Origin: Thermodesulfobacteriota bacterium
GTDB lineage: Bacteria > Desulfobacterota > UBA8473
DNA length: 64,000 nucleotides
Reading direction: 5' to 3'
Assembly: GCA_040757775.1 (NCBI GenBank)
Contig: JBFLWQ010000003.1
Coordinates: forward strand, 62,001 to 126,000
Positions within the stretch are counted from its first letter, which is position 1, and each line of letters begins with the position of its first letter. The notes under the pieces were generated by a model. That model ran no database searches and was not told where the DNA came from. It worked only from the letters and a program-made list of their open reading frames with translations. The position numbers and the translations under genes were made by a program. Below are positions 44,092 to 52,088 of this stretch, in pieces.

Positions 44092-45426
44092 TTAATTAGA
44101 AACGGCATTTCTTTCTCTAAGCCCCTTGAATACAGGAGCTCCCACTTTGCAGGTCAGAAACTCTTCGATGTCCTTACCACTTGTAACCGCTTTTTTTATA
44201 ACATTACATGCCTTGTCAAATGCCCAGACAAGATGCTCTAAATCTTCCTTTGAATGAGAGTAAGATAACATGAGTACCCCTGCAAAACAGAGTATTCCCT
44301 CTTTGAACATCTCCTGCTGATAAAGTGAGGCAAATTTATAATTCTGAATCCCATTTTCATCATGGGTATTTACCATTAAACGCACCGGGTAGCCGGCAAG
44401 AGAGACATATTTTTTAATTTCATATTTGTCAATCACAGCCTGAAGGTTTTTTTCCAGAAACTCACCTTTTTCCCAGAGCTTTGAAATCACATCATTTTCT
44501 TTATAAAAGTCAATATTGGCTGAGGCTGCTGCTAAGGTTAAAACCTCAGGTGCATAAGTCGTAGAAAGGAATACATGATCGAAATGTTTCATGTATTCTT
44601 CTTTCCCTGCTATCACACCTAAGGGCATTCCATTTGTAATTCCCTTTCCAAAGGCTGCCAGGTCCGGAATGACATTAAAGAATTCCTGTGCTCCTCCTAT
44701 ACGAAAGCGAAAGCCTGAAATCATTTCGTCAAAAATTAAGAGTGCACCATTGGCGTGGGTGAGTTCTTTTACCTTATTCAAAAAGTCATCTCTTGGTTTT
44801 TCCGCAATAACAGGCTCCATCATTACTGCCGCTATCTTATCAGGGTAGGTTTCAAAGAGTTTCTTCAGTCCATCGAGGTCATTGTATTCAAATGTCTTTG
44901 TCAATGCCTTAACACATTCAGGAACACCCGCATTGCGGTCTGTTGACCCGATATACCAGTCACCATAACCATGATATCCATAAGTGAGGATCATATCCCT
45001 TCCTGTAACATCCCTGGCGATTCTAACACTGGCTGTGCAAACATCGCCTCCATTTTTAGAAAATTTAACCATCTCTGCACATGGGATGCACTCAATAAGT
45101 TTTTCAGCTACTTCTATTTCAAGTGGATGAAGCATGCTGAACAGGATACCCTTTTCAAGTTGCTCCTTTATGGCATCATTAATCGGTTTAAAATTATGCC
45201 CCAGAGTTGTTGGCCCACATGCCATTACCATATCTATAAATTCGTTTCCATCAACATCCCAGACGTGTGAACCTTCCTGTCTTATCAAATACTTGGGTGC
45301 TGCGCCATCAGGGTAGACCCCTGGAGACCTGCTGAAAGTCTGTGTGCCTGTTGCGATAACTTTACATGCCTTTTCCCATAGTTCATTGCTCTTTTTTATT
45401 CCATTTTTTAGTCCTAAATGTTTCAT
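44092..45426 (-). CDS. Class III PLP aminotransferase, glutamate-1-semialdehyde aminomutase-like
   Basis: 444 residues. Features: TGTQTFSRSPGVYPDGAAP, VWDVDGNEFIDMVMACG, KNGGDVCTASVRIARD, LLIFDEMISGFRFRIGGAQ and FGKGITNGMPLGVIAG with the PLP lysine. These are strongly GSA-aminomutase-like (HemL fold), but the gene stands in a glycan locus with CMP-sugar genes, so it is probably a sugar aminotransferase. Start ATG at 45426 follows GGGAGGG. The 86 bases upstream hold a small palindrome (45480-45494) and no gene. Confidence 0.88.
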   Translation of the reverse strand: MKHLGLKNGIKKSNELWEKACKVIATGTQTFSRSPGVYPDGAAPKYLIRQEGSHVWDVDGNEFIDMVMACGPTTLGHNFKPINDAIKEQLEKGILFSMLHPLEIEVAEKLIECIPCAEMVKFSKNGGDVCTASVRIARDVTGRDMILTYGYHGYGDWYIGSTDRNAGVPECVKALTKTFEYNDLDGLKKLFETYPDKIAAVMMEPVIAEKPRDDFLNKVKELTHANGALLIFDEMISGFRFRIGGAQEFFNVIPDLAAFGKGITNGMPLGVIAGKEEYMKHFDHVFLSTTYAPEVLTLAAASANIDFYKENDVISKLWEKGEFLEKNLQAVIDKYEIKKYVSLAGYPVRLMVNTHDENGIQNYKFASLYQQEMFKEGILCFAGVLMLSYSHSKEDLEHLVWAFDKACNVIKKAVTSGKDIEEFLTCKVGAPVFKGLRERNAVSN

Positions 45427-45479
45427 TGTTCCCTCCCAAATTAAACAAATCAGGATTTAGTTGATAAAAAGGATTCGAG

Positions 45480-45494
45480 TCCGCCAGAGGTGGA
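45480..45494. repeat. Small palindrome TCCGCC-AGA-GGTGGA
   Basis: This 15-base palindrome is the reverse complement, apart from end bases, of the centre of the inverted-repeat element at 588-602. It follows AAAAGGATTCGAG, a phrase repeated at 48115-48126. It looks like a dispersed intergenic motif of this genome. Confidence 0.45.
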
Positions 45495-45512
45495 AAGGGT
45501 TCAAGTGTTTAG

Positions 45513-46358
45513 CTACGAAAATCCATGACTTTTCAAAAATGGCATTATCCATTGCAGTTGTTCTTTGAAGATTTTAATTCCCTCATCATCCCGGTATGCC
45601 TGCATAATAAATGGCCCCTCGTAACCTACCTTTATTAGAACTGCAAAAAACCTTTCAAAATCAGTATCACCACTTCCAAGAATTACCGATCCACCATTCA
45701 ATAGACGATCTTTAATGTGAATATCGCTAATACGACCTCCATAAGCCTTAAGTTCCTCTTCTGGGTCGTATCCCAGAGAAGCGCTGTTCCCGGTGTCGTA
45801 ATTTACAGTAATTTGTGGAGAGTCAAGCTTTCCAAGCAATTCTGAAAAGGGTCCTGGTGCGAGGTCGGTTTCAAGTGCAAGATTTATTTCCAGTTTTTCA
45901 ACTAGGCTCACTGCTGGTCTGACATTGCTGATAAACCGCTCGATATTTTTGTTATTGTTAGCCAGCGTGGCTTGATCCACACAGGGAATTACTATATCGC
46001 AAACCCCTAATTTTGAACTATTGATTATAAGAGTTTCCAGAACTTTCTGACTCTCTTTGAGAGCCATGTCAGATGAGCTATGAAGAGGTGCTTCCATAAA
46101 ATAATCTGCACAGATGCTTTTTACAGCAACGCCTGTTTTTTCTGTAAGGGTCAGAATTTCATGTATGCCTGGTTCATTCATAACAGGATTTTCGTAAACA
46201 TCATTAGAGTCGAGGATAAATTCTATAAGATCCAGTCCAAGACCAGCAGCAATAGAAAACTCATCCTTCCAGTAGCCGACAGGATGAGCCTGGTAACGAC
46301 CCCTGTATTTCGGAAGGAGACGGCCCTGCATAATACCAAGCTGAGATCGTTTGCTCAT
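45513..46358 (-). CDS. Sugar phosphate isomerase/epimerase (xylose-isomerase-like TIM barrel)
   Basis: 281 residues from ATG 46358, preceded by AGGA and overlapping the methyltransferase stop by ATGA; the frame open to 46397 is rejected. AP-endonuclease-2-like TIM barrel features: LGIMQGRLLPKYRGRYQ, LDLIEFILDSNDVYE, LALETDLAPGPFS, TVNYDTGNSASLGYD and ISDIHIKDRLLNGG with metal-binding Glu, Asp and His. Such enzymes isomerise or epimerise sugars or inositols. It probably prepares an aldose or ketose for the aminotransferases or the short NeuB next door. Confidence 0.84.
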   Translation of the reverse strand: MSKRSQLGIMQGRLLPKYRGRYQAHPVGYWKDEFSIAAGLGLDLIEFILDSNDVYENPVMNEPGIHEILTLTEKTGVAVKSICADYFMEAPLHSSSDMALKESQKVLETLIINSSKLGVCDIVIPCVDQATLANNNKNIERFISNVRPAVSLVEKLEINLALETDLAPGPFSELLGKLDSPQITVNYDTGNSASLGYDPEEELKAYGGRISDIHIKDRLLNGGSVILGSGDTDFERFFAVLIKVGYEGPFIMQAYRDDEGIKIFKEQLQWIMPFLKSHGFS

Positions 46359-47209
46359 AGTTGTTCCTTTGAAAAACTTGCCAGAAGTGTATCGCAATGA
46401 CCTATTGAAGCCAGCTGTTTTTCATAGGCGTCATGAAGTTCACGTGAGTTAAGGAAACTCCACTCCTTATGCCCTCCGGGTTTACCTCTGGCTAACCAGT
46501 ATAAATGATTAGACAATGGATACCTCTGGACTTGTTTTATATAGTTTACTGTAAGACATGTAGATTCTGCCAGTCTGAAAAGGGTTGAGACAGAAAATAA
46601 GAAAAGATGACAACTCCAGTATGTAAAATTTGAAAATGGTTTGCTCTTGTATAGTTGCAACAATGCATCATTAGCATTAGGGGTCTCTATGATTATTTGT
46701 CCTTTATCTTTTAGCTTCTCTGCCAGTCTCGTTAAAATGCTGCGCGGGTCTGGAATATGCTCCAGGACATGAAAGAGGGTGATAACATCAAAAAAATTAG
46801 AGATGTTATTGAGGTCAGGGGAAACGTTAAGGTTATTTTTTAAAAAGTGTGATTGTAAACGCCTTTCAGGTTCAACCCCTTCAACTTTTTTAGCTATGTC
46901 ACGTGCTCTTAACAAAAATCCGCCGGTTCCACAGCCAAAATCAAGAATAGATTTGTTCTCTATTAAAGGTTTGAAAAAATCGAAACGCCTTTCATCATCC
47001 CATTTAGCTTCTCGTATCAATGTCTCAATGTCTATATCTCCCTCGTGCATCCCGGATGATTCGTAGAATTCTTCTTTGATGTGTGAAAAGGATGACAAAA
47101 AAACCAGTCCACAGTAGGTACATTTGATAATTTCAAGGTTAGGATTGTCTCTAACTCTTCCGGTTCTTTTCTTAAAGTTTTTCCCCTGGCAAAGATAGCA
47201 GGTATGCAT
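46355..47209 (-). CDS. Zinc-ribbon class I SAM methyltransferase
   Basis: 284 residues. Two Cys pairs at the N-terminus (CYLCQG and IKCTYCGLVF) form a zinc ribbon. SAM motif I is SILDFGCGTGGFLL, then VEGVEPERRLQ and FHVLEHIPDPRSIL. Similar in layout to the 23.9 kb gene but not a close copy. It is translationally coupled to the TIM-barrel gene downstream. It may methylate a nucleotide sugar or the glycan end; acceptor unknown. Confidence 0.86.
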   Translation of the reverse strand: MHTCYLCQGKNFKKRTGRVRDNPNLEIIKCTYCGLVFLSSFSHIKEEFYESSGMHEGDIDIETLIREAKWDDERRFDFFKPLIENKSILDFGCGTGGFLLRARDIAKKVEGVEPERRLQSHFLKNNLNVSPDLNNISNFFDVITLFHVLEHIPDPRSILTRLAEKLKDKGQIIIETPNANDALLQLYKSKPFSNFTYWSCHLFLFSVSTLFRLAESTCLTVNYIKQVQRYPLSNHLYWLARGKPGGHKEWSFLNSRELHDAYEKQLASIGHCDTLLASFSKEQL

Positions 47210-47218
47210 GTTAGTTTT

Positions 47219-48067
47219 TTATTTAGTATTTTTTTGCGGGATATGAGCCCTTAATTTATTTATAATAGGTATTTCACTTTCAGGGATAAAAATATTACCA
47301 TTTCCCATGGCCTCCGGGATTTTACGTATCGCCCCTACCAGCATTCGCAGCCCTGCAGGTTCAATAGAAGCAGCCTGGTCTGAACCATACATGGCACGAT
47401 CAAGAGTTATGTGTCTCTCTAGAGAGGTTATACCAAGGGTTGCTGCAGCATAAGAGATTGCCAGTCCTACTTCATGACCGCTGTACCCAACATTGCACTT
47501 AAACCGTTCCCTTAGTGTTTTGATACAGTTAAGGTTTGCATCTTTGTCTTTCATGGGATAGGTAGACCTACAGTACATAAGTTCAAAAGGACATTTATGT
47601 TTGCGGAAAATCTCTACAGCATGAGAGATTTCTTCTAATGTGCTCATGCCTGTAGAAACAAAGGAGTGTTTTCCTTCGGAGGCTATCTCCTCGATCAATT
47701 CGTCATAGACAAGCATAGCAGATGCAACTTTGTTATACTTCAGGTTAAACTGTCTTAAAAATTTCTGGCTTTCAATATCCCATGCTGAGGCAAACCATTC
47801 AATTCCAAGCTCTTTACAATAACGGTCTATTTCTTTGTATTCTTCCAGACCAAATTCTAATCCTTCTTTCTGGTCCCTCTGGGTTGTGCCCCAGGGACTT
47901 TCTCTCGGAGAATCAAGCATCTCTCTGGAATAAACCATATGAATTGTCCGTTTTTGAAATTTTACAGCATCACAGCCGGCATCTTTAGCCACTTTAATTA
48001 GCTCTTTTGCTATATTAATATCGCCGTTGTGATTTATACCTATTTCAGCAATAATAAAGATGGACAT
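47219..48067 (-). CDS. Short NeuB-family PEP-dependent ulosonate synthase, no SAF domain
   Basis: 282 residues. The NeuB barrel is intact: FIIAEIGINHNGDINIAKEL, CDAVKFQKRT, SAWDIESQKFL, KVASAMLVYDELI, VSTGMSTLEEI, GYSGHEVGLAISYAA, LERHITLDRAMYGSDQAASIEP. It stops after the barrel, without the C-terminal antifreeze-like (SAF) domain of NeuB (about 345 residues; compare 54987-56024). Related short synthases use phosphorylated sugars. A KdsC-like phosphatase lies just upstream, consistent with a 9-phosphate route as for KDN or Neu5Ac-9-P. Start ATG 48067 with GGAG upstream. Confidence 0.86.
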   Translation of the reverse strand: MSIFIIAEIGINHNGDINIAKELIKVAKDAGCDAVKFQKRTIHMVYSREMLDSPRESPWGTTQRDQKEGLEFGLEEYKEIDRYCKELGIEWFASAWDIESQKFLRQFNLKYNKVASAMLVYDELIEEIASEGKHSFVSTGMSTLEEISHAVEIFRKHKCPFELMYCRSTYPMKDKDANLNCIKTLRERFKCNVGYSGHEVGLAISYAAATLGITSLERHITLDRAMYGSDQAASIEPAGLRMLVGAIRKIPEAMGNGNIFIPESEIPIINKLRAHIPQKNTK

Positions 48068-48117
48068 TACAGGCTCCTTTTTTGGTTAGTATTCTTCTCC
48101 CATTTGATTGGTGAAAA

Positions 48118-48144
48118 GGATTCGAGGATTCCTCACTCGAATCC
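48118..48144. repeat. Intergenic hairpin GGATTCGAG / CTCGAATCC
   Basis: A perfect 9-bp stem (48118-48126 with 48136-48144) and 9-base loop lie in the 141-base gap between the KdsC-like and short NeuB genes. It is followed by a T/C-rich run of near-repeats (CCTTGACCCTTTGAACCC). The phrase AAAAGGATTCGAG also occurs at 45467-45479. No gene is seen in this gap. No T-run follows on the transcribed strand. Confidence 0.5.
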
Positions 48145-48208
48145 CTGACTCCTTGACCCTTTGAACCCTCTTAATCCATTAACTAATTTGGAGATGATCC
48201 AAACATCA

Positions 48209-48676
48209 TTATCCTTCCAGCATGTCTGCAAGTTCTCGGACAACACCATATCCTCCGCGTGTTTTTAATGCTAAAGCAACCTTCAAAATTAATGGATGTG
48301 CATCAACAGGGCATACCGGCATCCCTACTGCCTTCATTACGCTTAAATCGTTAACGTCATTACCTACATAGAGAACCCTGGACAATTGACAGCTGTTTTG
48401 GTCACAGAACGATTTCAGAGCCTTCAGTTTATCTTCGCAATTATACAGGACTTGAAGACCAATCTTTTTTGCACGAGCCTCAACTACAGGGTTTGACTCT
48501 GTTGAAATAATTATCTGAGGTATACCAAGTTTCCTTATCATTTTTATGCCCAAGCCATCTGATCTGTTGCAGTAAACTGCCTCACGGCCATCCTGAAAAA
48601 CAAGCACTCTATTATCAGTCATGACACCATCAAAATCATATACAATAAGATCAATCTTTTTTAATGGTAATTTCAT
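48209..48676 (-). CDS. KdsC-like HAD-IIIA phosphatase
   Basis: 155 residues, the size of KdsC. HAD motifs: LIVYDFDGVMTDN (nucleophile Asp), IISTESNPVVEARAKKIG (motif II and III region), LYVGNDVNDLSVMKAVG (motif IV). No cap domain, as in KdsC, which works as a tetramer. KdsC removes phosphate from Kdo-8-P; the same subfamily includes KDN-9-phosphate phosphatase. Sitting directly before a short NeuB and near NeuA-type genes, it probably dephosphorylates a nonulosonate phosphate. Housekeeping Kdo-8-P remains an alternative. Confidence 0.88.
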   Translation of the reverse strand: MKLPLKKIDLIVYDFDGVMTDNRVLVFQDGREAVYCNRSDGLGIKMIRKLGIPQIIISTESNPVVEARAKKIGLQVLYNCEDKLKALKSFCDQNSCQLSRVLYVGNDVNDLSVMKAVGMPVCPVDAHPLILKVALALKTRGGYGVVRELADMLEG

Positions 48677-48732
48677 TTCTTTTTTATCGTGTTAATCAAT
48701 GATTTCCTTTATAAGGTCGTATAATGTACAAT

Positions 48733-49272
48733 CTATTTTAAGTTTTTAATCAATCTGGCTGGATTACCAGCTACCACAGTAAATGGTTCAACATCCCTGG
48801 TAACAATAGCACATGCACCGACAACCGAATTCTGGCCAATCGTTACGCCGGGAAGAATGATAACATTGGCGCCTATCCATGCCCCGCGGCAAATCCGCAC
48901 TGGCTCTACAGGATAATGCCCCTGGTGCTTAATTGGAATATCAGTCATATCATACCGATGATTTGAGACATAAATATGAACGCCGGTTCCAATAGCAACA
49001 TCATCTTCTATGGTGATAGTTTCGCTTTCATTTTCCAGGGAGGTTCCCGACAATACTGTCCCTGGATGGATTGTCACATTTTTGCCTATAGAGATTTTCG
49101 AGGGAGAATGACTATATGCAAATGGTCTAAACTGTGAGCCCTCTCCGAACGACTTAAATTTCTTCTCGCATATCCATCTCGCAGTTTTTGGAAAATATAG
49201 AAAAAAATGCGTAAGCGGAATATCGGGTCCCAACCTGTCACATGTCCAGAACCACCATAGTCTTTTAAACAT
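48733..49272 (-). CDS. Hexapeptide-repeat O-acetyltransferase (WbbJ/Maa-like)
   Basis: 179 residues. Left-handed beta-helix repeats run from about residue 55 (KISIGKNVTIHPGTVLSG) through IEDDVAIGTGVHIYVSNHRY (catalytic His), RGAWIGANVIILPGVTIG and NSVVGACAIVTRDV, ending VAGNPARLIKN. This is the acyltransferase type common in O-antigen loci, using acetyl-CoA. Start ATG at 49272 follows AGGAGGG. It likely acetylates the ulosonate or amino sugar made by its neighbours. Confidence 0.86.
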   Translation of the reverse strand: MFKRLWWFWTCDRLGPDIPLTHFFLYFPKTARWICEKKFKSFGEGSQFRPFAYSHSPSKISIGKNVTIHPGTVLSGTSLENESETITIEDDVAIGTGVHIYVSNHRYDMTDIPIKHQGHYPVEPVRICRGAWIGANVIILPGVTIGQNSVVGACAIVTRDVEPFTVVAGNPARLIKNLK

Positions 49273-49296
49273 GGAGATTCCCTCCTGAACTCGTCC

Positions 49297-50268
49297 TTAT
49301 TCCGTACCCCTAAGTGTTTCACAAACAAGTTGAATGGTTCTTGTCTGTGTCTTTATCCATGCATCCACAGTTGCTCCTGCATAATGCGGAGTAATGATTA
49401 GGTTATCATGCTCTCTGGCATATTTGATCAATGGCGACTCATTGAATCTGACTTTAAAGTCAGATTGATATTCGTCAGCTAAAACGTCCAGTGCCGCTCC
49501 GCCCAGATGTCCTGATTCAAGTCCTTCCAGTAATGCGGATTCATCAATTAATGCTCCCCTTGCTGTATTCACTATAAAAGAACCAGGCTTCATTGCCTGA
49601 ATAAAAGTCTTGTCAATAATCTTTTCAGTCGCTGAAGTATGATGGGCATGCACGGATACAATGTCAGAACATTGTGCCAGCTCAAATAAGGTTGAGCACT
49701 GTTTATAAGAAGGATCTCTTGATGAGGGGCTGTAGTAGTATACTTTCATGCCGAAGGTTCTTCCGTAAGATGCGACAATTGAACCAAGCCGTCCAAGTCC
49801 AACAATTCCGAGAGTCATCTGTGATAGCATATGGGGTGTTCTGTGCCCAAATTGGCGTCCATTCCATTGATATGCACGTACAGCTTTATGCGCTGATGGG
49901 ATTCTCCTGACAAGGGCAATCAGCAATCCCCATGTTAATTCAGCTGTAGAGGTTATTGTTTCAAGAAATTCCTTCTGTCCGGAAAGCGAAACAATATTTA
50001 TACCCTTTGAAACGGCATATTCAACATCAATATGTGGAACGCTCAGGGTAGAGCTCGCAATTATCTTCAGAGATGGACAGCGGTCTATCTTCATCCTGTC
50101 AAATTGAAACCCCAGAGGTGCCACTGTAACTTCGATAGCATGAAGTGCCTCATCAGTATCATGATCGGGATCAGGCAAAGTAATAACCTCAAAATTATCA
50201 TGCATAAGCTCTAATACAGAACCCTGATAATTAAGAATTTCGTAATATAAAAGTCTGGATTTTTTCAA
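49297..50268 (-). CDS. D-2-hydroxyacid dehydrogenase, paralogue A (complete catalytic triad)
   Basis: 323 residues. NAD motif GIVGLGRLGSIVA (Gly157-Gly162 region), catalytic Arg237 in NTARGALIDE, Glu266 in DVLADEY and His295 in IITPHYAGATVDAW. All three catalytic residues are present. It aligns without gaps over 300 residues with the protein encoded at 51014-51991, at roughly half identity by eye. The NeuA-type gene lies between the two. Start is TTG at 50268 with no clear ribosome site. Probably converts a keto acid of the sugar-acid pathway. Confidence 0.87.
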   Translation of the reverse strand: MKKSRLLYYEILNYQGSVLELMHDNFEVITLPDPDHDTDEALHAIEVTVAPLGFQFDRMKIDRCPSLKIIASSTLSVPHIDVEYAVSKGINIVSLSGQKEFLETITSTAELTWGLLIALVRRIPSAHKAVRAYQWNGRQFGHRTPHMLSQMTLGIVGLGRLGSIVASYGRTFGMKVYYYSPSSRDPSYKQCSTLFELAQCSDIVSVHAHHTSATEKIIDKTFIQAMKPGSFIVNTARGALIDESALLEGLESGHLGGAALDVLADEYQSDFKVRFNESPLIKYAREHDNLIITPHYAGATVDAWIKTQTRTIQLVCETLRGTE

Positions 50269-50291
50269 TTTTGAACTTTTTGAAAGAGGAC

Positions 50292-51017
50292 TTATATAAT
50301 AACCAACTTATTTTTAATCATCAACTCCGCTATTTCAATGTCTTCATGTCCATCAAGGTCATAGGCGTTATACAATGGTATAACAACAGGAATACTCGGT
50401 CGCCCGAAAATAGTTTTTTCCTCAATCAACGGTTTGGTGCGTGTCACAATCAAATTGCCATATGTATAATAAACTGGCTTTGTTTGTTTACTGTAGCCTT
50501 TTTTTCTTTCCTCCTCGTACACAAAAGCAATGTCTTTCCCGTCATCATACATAATCCTCTGATTATGAGCATGAAACTGATGCGGTACTTTGACAACTGT
50601 CTGAGAACTTTTTGCATCCGGATTAATGAGCAAGGCATTGACTGCAGCATCAATCTGTTCAGGAGTAATAAATATCGAGGTAGGCTGGAATAAGGCTAAA
50701 ATCTCTGCAAGAGCCCCTTCCGTCTTTTCAATGGTTTCAACCGCATGAATCATTACATCAACCGACGCAACAAGGTCACCGCTTAAATACTCTGGTCGAT
50801 CAATAACATCAATGCCGAGCGTTCTACATGTTTCGGCAATCTTCTGATGGTCGGTTGAACATATGAGTCTGCTGATAGTTTTTGCCTTTTTTGCCGCATT
50901 AATCGTGTATTCAATAAGTGGCTTACCACAAACAGGCACCAGGTTTTTAAGAGGGATGCTTTTAGAACCTCCCCGTGCTGTGATTATTCCCCATGCCACA
51001 CCTTTCAGTATGTTCAC
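50292..51017 (-). CDS. NeuA-type acylneuraminate cytidylyltransferase, copy 2
   Basis: 241 residues. GIITARGGSKSIPLKNLVP, GKPLIEYTINAAKK, ICSTDHQKIAETCRTLG and LFQPTSIFITPEQ match NeuA/LegF-type enzymes. Start GTG at 51017 overlaps the upstream stop (GTGA), tying it to the dehydrogenase at 51014-51991. It could be the LegF partner of the NeuB-NeuC-NeuD genes at 55-58 kb, which otherwise lack a cytidylyltransferase, or the partner of the short NeuB. The sequence does not decide between these. Confidence 0.88.
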   Translation of the reverse strand: MNILKGVAWGIITARGGSKSIPLKNLVPVCGKPLIEYTINAAKKAKTISRLICSTDHQKIAETCRTLGIDVIDRPEYLSGDLVASVDVMIHAVETIEKTEGALAEILALFQPTSIFITPEQIDAAVNALLINPDAKSSQTVVKVPHQFHAHNQRIMYDDGKDIAFVYEEERKKGYSKQTKPVYYTYGNLIVTRTKPLIEEKTIFGRPSIPVVIPLYNAYDLDGHEDIEIAELMIKNKLVII

Positions 51018-51991
51018 ATTACACCTGTATTTTTCAGTTCCTGAATTATCAAGTCAACTACATGTTTCTCTGTCTTTTCCCATGCATCAACAGTGCAGCC
51101 TCCCATTTTGGGAGTAATTATAAGATTGTCATGGGTTTTAGCATATTGAACGAGTGGATGTTTGCTGAGGTTTTCTTTAAAGTCAGGCAGATGCTCACCT
51201 TTTAGTATATCAAGACCTGCGCCTGCCAGATATCCTGAAGTTAAGCCTTCAAGCAGTGCACCTTCATCCAATACCTCTCCCCTTGCTGTATTTATTATGA
51301 ATGAACCGCGAGGCATAGCATGTATAAAATCTTTGTTTATCAAATTCTCAGTTTTTTCTGTTAAATTAAGGTGAATTGAAACAATATTGCTCGATTGAGC
51401 TAACTCTATAAGGCTATTACATCTTATGTATCTTTCATCAGTTACATAAGGATCATAATAAAAAACTTTCATTTTAAAAGCCTGACCATATCGAGCAACC
51501 AAAGAGCCTAATCTCCCAAGTCCAACAACACCTAAGGTCATAACAGAAAGCATTTTAGGCGTTTGCCTGCCAAAATTGTATCCATCCCATTTTCCTTCAC
51601 ACACAGAATTATACGCGGGAATGATATGACGTGTCACTGCTACGATTAATCCCCATGCAAGTTCTGCTGTTGGAGTTATTGTAAAGAGAAAAGCCCGCTG
51701 ATCTTTTAGAGAACAGATGTTTATTTCTTTTTGTTTAACATAATCAACATCTATATGAAGCAATCCTGTTGTAGGGGATCCGATAACCCTAAGATTTCTG
51801 CATTTATCAATTTTTTCCCTTCCAAAAACAAATCCCATAGGTGCAAAAATAATTGTGGCTTCCCTGAGTATATCCTCAGTATCATGATTTGGATCAGGTA
51901 ATTTTACTATGTCGAAATGCCTGTTGATGTAGTCTAATGTACCTTTTTGAAAATCCTGAACTTCATAGTACAATAATAATGGTTTTTTCAT
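51014..51991 (-). CDS. D-2-hydroxyacid dehydrogenase, paralogue B with His-to-Lys change
   Basis: 325 residues, paralogous to 49297-50268. The NAD motif GVVGLGRLGSLVA, Arg237 (NTARGEVLDE) and Glu266 (DILKGEH) are kept, but the catalytic His295 position is Lys (IITPKMGGCTVDAW; AAA codon at 51107-51109). The family's His protonates the substrate carbonyl with help from Glu, so activity may be altered or lost; Lys serves this role in some other dehydrogenase families. Start ATG 51991. The 97 bases upstream show nothing recognisable. Confidence 0.87.
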   Translation of the reverse strand: MKKPLLLYYEVQDFQKGTLDYINRHFDIVKLPDPNHDTEDILREATIIFAPMGFVFGREKIDKCRNLRVIGSPTTGLLHIDVDYVKQKEINICSLKDQRAFLFTITPTAELAWGLIVAVTRHIIPAYNSVCEGKWDGYNFGRQTPKMLSVMTLGVVGLGRLGSLVARYGQAFKMKVFYYDPYVTDERYIRCNSLIELAQSSNIVSIHLNLTEKTENLINKDFIHAMPRGSFIINTARGEVLDEGALLEGLTSGYLAGAGLDILKGEHLPDFKENLSKHPLVQYAKTHDNLIITPKMGGCTVDAWEKTEKHVVDLIIQELKNTGVM

Positions 51992-52088
51992 TTTAAGGTC
52001 AGAAGTGATTAAGATTCGAATCTATAAATGCTCAAAGCGGAATTGACGTCGTATGTGCTTATCGTTCATCGAATAAAGAGGGAAATCA

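Noticed and set aside
44092-45426. Housekeeping HemL (glutamate-1-semialdehyde aminomutase)
   Set aside because: The fold matches, but the cluster context and a second class III aminotransferase nearby argue for a sugar substrate; no other haem gene is present.
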